Assembly: GCF_005116455.1 (NCBI RefSeq)
Contig: NZ_SWBP01000005.1
Coordinates: 186,001-250,000 of the forward strand
Direction: 5' to 3'
Source: Pedobacter cryophilus
GTDB taxonomy: Bacteria > Bacteroidota > Bacteroidia > Sphingobacteriales > Sphingobacteriaceae
Length of the DNA: 64,000 nt
The position numbers and the translations under genes are program-made. The notes under the pieces were generated by a model that searched no databases, had not been told where the DNA came from, and was given only the letters and a program-made list of their open reading frames with translations. Numbering within the stretch: position 1 is the first letter of the stretch; each line of letters opens with the position of its first letter. This document shows positions 61,857 to 64,000 of the stretch, one piece after another.

Positions 61857-63173
61857 TTAGTAACGGTAAGCGTCGTTTTTAAACGGACCCTCTACAGTTA
61901 CGCCTATGTATTCTGCTTGATCTGATCTTAATGTTTCTAATTCTACACCAATTTTGGCTAAGTGTAAACGAGCAACTTTCTCATCTAAAGTTTTTGGCAA
62001 TACATAAACCTTATTTTCATAAGCTGCAGTATTGGTCCATAATTCTAGTTGAGCCAAAGTTTGGTTAGTGAATGAGTTAGACATTACAAAACTTGGGTGA
62101 CCAGTTGCGCAACCTAAATTCACTAAACGGCCTTCTGCCAATACAATTACATCGTTTCCATCAATAGTATATTTATCTACTTGAGGTTTGATTTCGATTT
62201 TAGTATCGCCATAAGTTGAATTTAACCAAGCCATATCAATTTCGTTATCAAAGTGACCGATGTTACAAACGATGGCTTTGTCTTTTAACGATTTAAAATG
62301 CTCGCCTCTTACGATGTCTTTATTACCAGTTGCGGTAACTACAATATCGGCTTCTTTAATGGCGGTATTTAATCTTTTTACTTCATAACCTTCCATTGCT
62401 GCTTGTAAAGCGCAAATTGGGTCAATTTCTGTGACAATAACTCTTACGCCTGCTCTACTTAAAGATTCTGCAGAACCTTTACCCACATCGCCATAACCAC
62501 AAACAACGGCTACTTTACCAGCCATCATAATATCTGTTGCTCTACGAATTGCGTCAACTAAAGACTCACGACAACCGTATTTGTTATCAAATTTAGATTT
62601 TGTTACAGAATCGTTGATGTTGATTGCAGGCATTAATAAAGTTCCTTTTTTAACACGATCGTGTAAACGTAGAACGCCTGTAGTGGTTTCTTCTGAAATT
62701 CCTTTGATGCCAGCGGCTAATTCTGGGTATCTGTCTAAAACCATATTGGTTAAATCGCCACCATCATCTAAAATCATGTTTAATGGTTCGCGGTTTTCTC
62801 CGAAGAATAAAGTTTGCTCAATACACCAATCAAATTCTTCTTCGTTTAAGCCTTTCCAAGCGTAAACGGGAACACCAGCAGCAGCAATTGCAGCAGCAGC
62901 GTGATCTTGTGTGGAGAAAATGTTACAAGAAGACCAGGTTACATCTGCACCTAATTCTACCAAAGTTTCAATTAAAACTGCGGTTTGAATGGTCATGTGT
63001 AAACAGCCTGCAATTCTAGCTCCTTTTAAAGGTTTGCTTGCGCCAAACTCTTCTCTAAGTGCCATTAAACCTGGCATTTCTGCTTCGGCTAATCCAATTT
63101 CTTTTCTTCCCCATTCGGCTAGGGAAATGTCCTTTACTTTAAAAGGAACGTAATTTGTCTCTACTGATGACAT
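61857..63173 (-). CDS. ahcY: Adenosylhomocysteinase (S-adenosylhomocysteine hydrolase)
   Basis: 438 residues. It reversibly cleaves S-adenosylhomocysteine to adenosine and homocysteine using bound NAD, clearing the product of SAM-dependent methylation. Signatures are [51 protein letters not shown], the NAD loop [16 protein letters not shown], and the C-terminal KNDAYRY with the Lys/Tyr that contact NAD. The length is standard. A good promoter lies upstream (63196-63227). Confidence 0.96.
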   Translation of the reverse strand: MSSVETNYVPFKVKDISLAEWGRKEIGLAEAEMPGLMALREEFGASKPLKGARIAGCLHMTIQTAVLIETLVELGADVTWSSCNIFSTQDHAAAAIAAAGVPVYAWKGLNEEEFDWCIEQTLFFGENREPLNMILDDGGDLTNMVLDRYPELAAGIKGISEETTTGVLRLHDRVKKGTLLMPAININDSVTKSKFDNKYGCRESLVDAIRRATDIMMAGKVAVVCGYGDVGKGSAESLSRAGVRVIVTEIDPICALQAAMEGYEVKRLNTAIKEADIVVTATGNKDIVRGEHFKSLKDKAIVCNIGHFDNEIDMAWLNSTYGDTKIEIKPQVDKYTIDGNDVIVLAEGRLVNLGCATGHPSFVMSNSFTNQTLAQLELWTNTAAYENKVYVLPKTLDEKVARLHLAKIGVELETLRSDQAEYIGVTVEGPFKNDAYRY

Positions 63174-63195
63174 AGTTTGTTTTTTAAGTGAGCTG

Positions 63196-63227
63196 CAAAG
63201 GTAGGGAATAGGGGTGTGAATTTCAAA
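63196..63227 (-). promoter_or_regulatory. Promoter of ahcY (TTTG-N20-TACCTTTG)
   Basis: On the minus strand TTTG (63224-63227) is followed by 20 bases and TACCTTTG (63196-63203), matching the Bacteroidota -33/-7 consensus. The -7 box ends 22 bases before the ATG. Confidence 0.7.
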
Positions 63228-63349
63228 TGGTTAACAGTAAGTTAATGGGAGGGTTGATTTATGACAAACCCTTGATACGCTTTTTTATTAGTAAGCAGTT
63301 AAAAGCTTAATTCAATTTAGAAATAGAATTTTTCTTGATAATAGAAATG

Positions 63350-63667
63350 CTACAAAACTGCCACCGCTTTACGCCAAAACACTTTAACGTTATCAATATT
63401 GATTTTTTTTCTGGCCAAAGCTAAATCATAATTTTCTTGCGCCCTTAACCAAAAATCAGGACTCGTATCAAAAGCCTTAGCTAATTTTAAAGCCATTTCT
63501 GGACTTATACCTTGCTTTTGATTAATAATAGCTGATAAAGTTTTACGGCTAATTTCTAAACCAGCAGCAACTTCTTCTAAAGTCAGCTTGCTTTGCGTTT
63601 CTTCTTTAATACCGTCAATAGTTTCTTTTATTAGCTCACCGGGGTGTGCTGGTGCAAACATTGCCAT
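63350..63667 (-). CDS. higA: HigA-family antitoxin (XRE helix-turn-helix)
   Basis: 105 residues. AHPGELIKETIDGI is the HigA opening motif, followed by the HTH region LTLEEVAAGLEISRKTLSAI and the SPDFWLRAQENYDLA segment diagnostic of HigA (VapI-like). It binds the toxin and the operon promoter. It lies ten bases after higB, in the toxin-first order usual for this system. Confidence 0.93.
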   Translation of the reverse strand: MAMFAPAHPGELIKETIDGIKEETQSKLTLEEVAAGLEISRKTLSAIINQKQGISPEMALKLAKAFDTSPDFWLRAQENYDLALARKKINIDNVKVFWRKAVAVL

Positions 63668-63677
63668 AATTCTAGTT

Positions 63678-63956
63678 TTAATGATAATCTAAATAGTCAA
63701 CGTCTAAAACATTTTCCTTATCAAATCTAAATATGATTCGATAATTTTTGTCAACTTTTACACTCCAAAAGGGATATAAATCTCCTGAAAGTTGATGGAG
63801 ATGATAGCCAGGAACGTTCATGTCTTCAGCACTTAAAGCTGCATCTAAACGAGTTAATATCAGCCTAATCTTGCTAATATGCATAGGCTGTAATTTTGAA
63901 CTATCTCCTTTGAGGTAAAAGGCTTTTAATCCTTTATGTTTGATGTTAAGTATCAA
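63678..63956 (-). CDS. higB: HigB-family toxin (mRNA interferase)
   Basis: 92 residues of the RelE/HigB fold: KHKGLKAFYLKGDSSKL, ILTRLDAALSAEDMNVPGYH, HQLSGDLYPFWSVKVDKNYR, IIFRFDKENVLDVDYLDYH. It cleaves translated mRNA. The start is TTG at 63956, since no in-frame ATG fits; MILNIKHKGLKAF agrees with family N-termini. The promoter and a palindrome lie immediately upstream at the window edge. Confidence 0.9.
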   Translation of the reverse strand: MILNIKHKGLKAFYLKGDSSKLQPMHISKIRLILTRLDAALSAEDMNVPGYHLHQLSGDLYPFWSVKVDKNYRIIFRFDKENVLDVDYLDYH

Positions 63957-63960
63957 TAAT

Positions 63961-63992
63961 CAAATATACAATGTAACCCTTTAAGTTACAAA
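63961..63992 (-). promoter_or_regulatory. higBA promoter with embedded candidate HigA operator
   Basis: On the minus strand TTTG (63989-63992), 20 bases, then TATATTTG (63961-63968): a near-ideal Bacteroidota promoter. Between the boxes TGTAAC and GTTACA form a perfect 6-bp inverted repeat with a 7-base spacer (63972-63990). Binding there would cover the promoter, as expected for HigA autorepression. Confidence 0.65.
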
Positions 63993-64000
63993 CTAAAAAA

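Noticed and set aside
1-64000. tRNA or rRNA genes
   Set aside because: Reading the intergenic gaps I recognised no cloverleaf or rRNA sequence. A tRNA-scanning program was not available, so a missed tRNA cannot be fully excluded.

Overview
The window looks like chromosomal DNA of a low-GC member of the Bacteroidota, most likely Sphingobacteriaceae (Pedobacter-like). The evidence is TonB-dependent receptors, paired DUF5686 outer-membrane proteins, a subtilase ending in a type IX secretion sorting domain, many small outer-membrane barrels, promoters of the TTTG-N20-TAnnTTTG type, and abundant dispersed palindromic intergenic repeats. No rRNA, tRNA, prophage, IS transposase or CRISPR array was recognised.

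Layout. 0-5.5 kb: end of a TonB receptor, rlmD with a small partner gene, then an AT-rich accessory patch (DUF6994 protein, CPBP-type membrane protease) bordered by repeats and ending in three tandem hairpins. 5.5-11 kb: cysE-cysM, a pheS/lipoprotein/tetR operon and kbl. 11-15.7 kb: two tandem DUF5686 genes. 16-21 kb: secreted subtilase, N-acetylglucosamine-kinase-like ATPase and a lone receiver protein. 21-27.4 kb: marR-controlled RND efflux operon. 27.5-35 kb: M61 peptidase, acyl-CoA ligase overlapping gamma-glutamyltransferase, small barrels. 35-42 kb: leuS and an OMP_b-brl_3 receptor. 42-44 kb: an overlapping sigma / membrane anchor / barrel operon. 44-50.6 kb: GH3, lptB, recJ, MBL hydrolase, receiver protein, yceI. 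50.7-56 kb: a THI5-domain histidine kinase and gcvP. 56-64 kb: selD and mnmH (2-selenouridine tRNA modification), pdxJ, ahcY, and three toxin-antitoxin modules (YoeB, ParE and HigBA types).

The most unusual feature is a pair of in-frame insertions in two essential aminoacyl-tRNA synthetase genes. leuS carries about 475 bp encoding an apparently intact DUF559 (PD-(D/E)XK-type) nuclease domain with no methionine, bounded by imperfect terminal inverted repeats that each contain a perfect hairpin. pheS carries about 124 bp with the same type of ends, in the same orientation and reading frame, but only a short hairpin inside. Together they look like an autonomous and a non-autonomous member of a mobile family that is tolerated inside coding sequence, comparable in habit to Rickettsia palindromic elements. 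leuS also carries a separate 21-bp palindromic in-frame insertion whose relatives occur twice in intergenic repeats. A second dispersed repeat family has hairpins whose two arms change together between copies.
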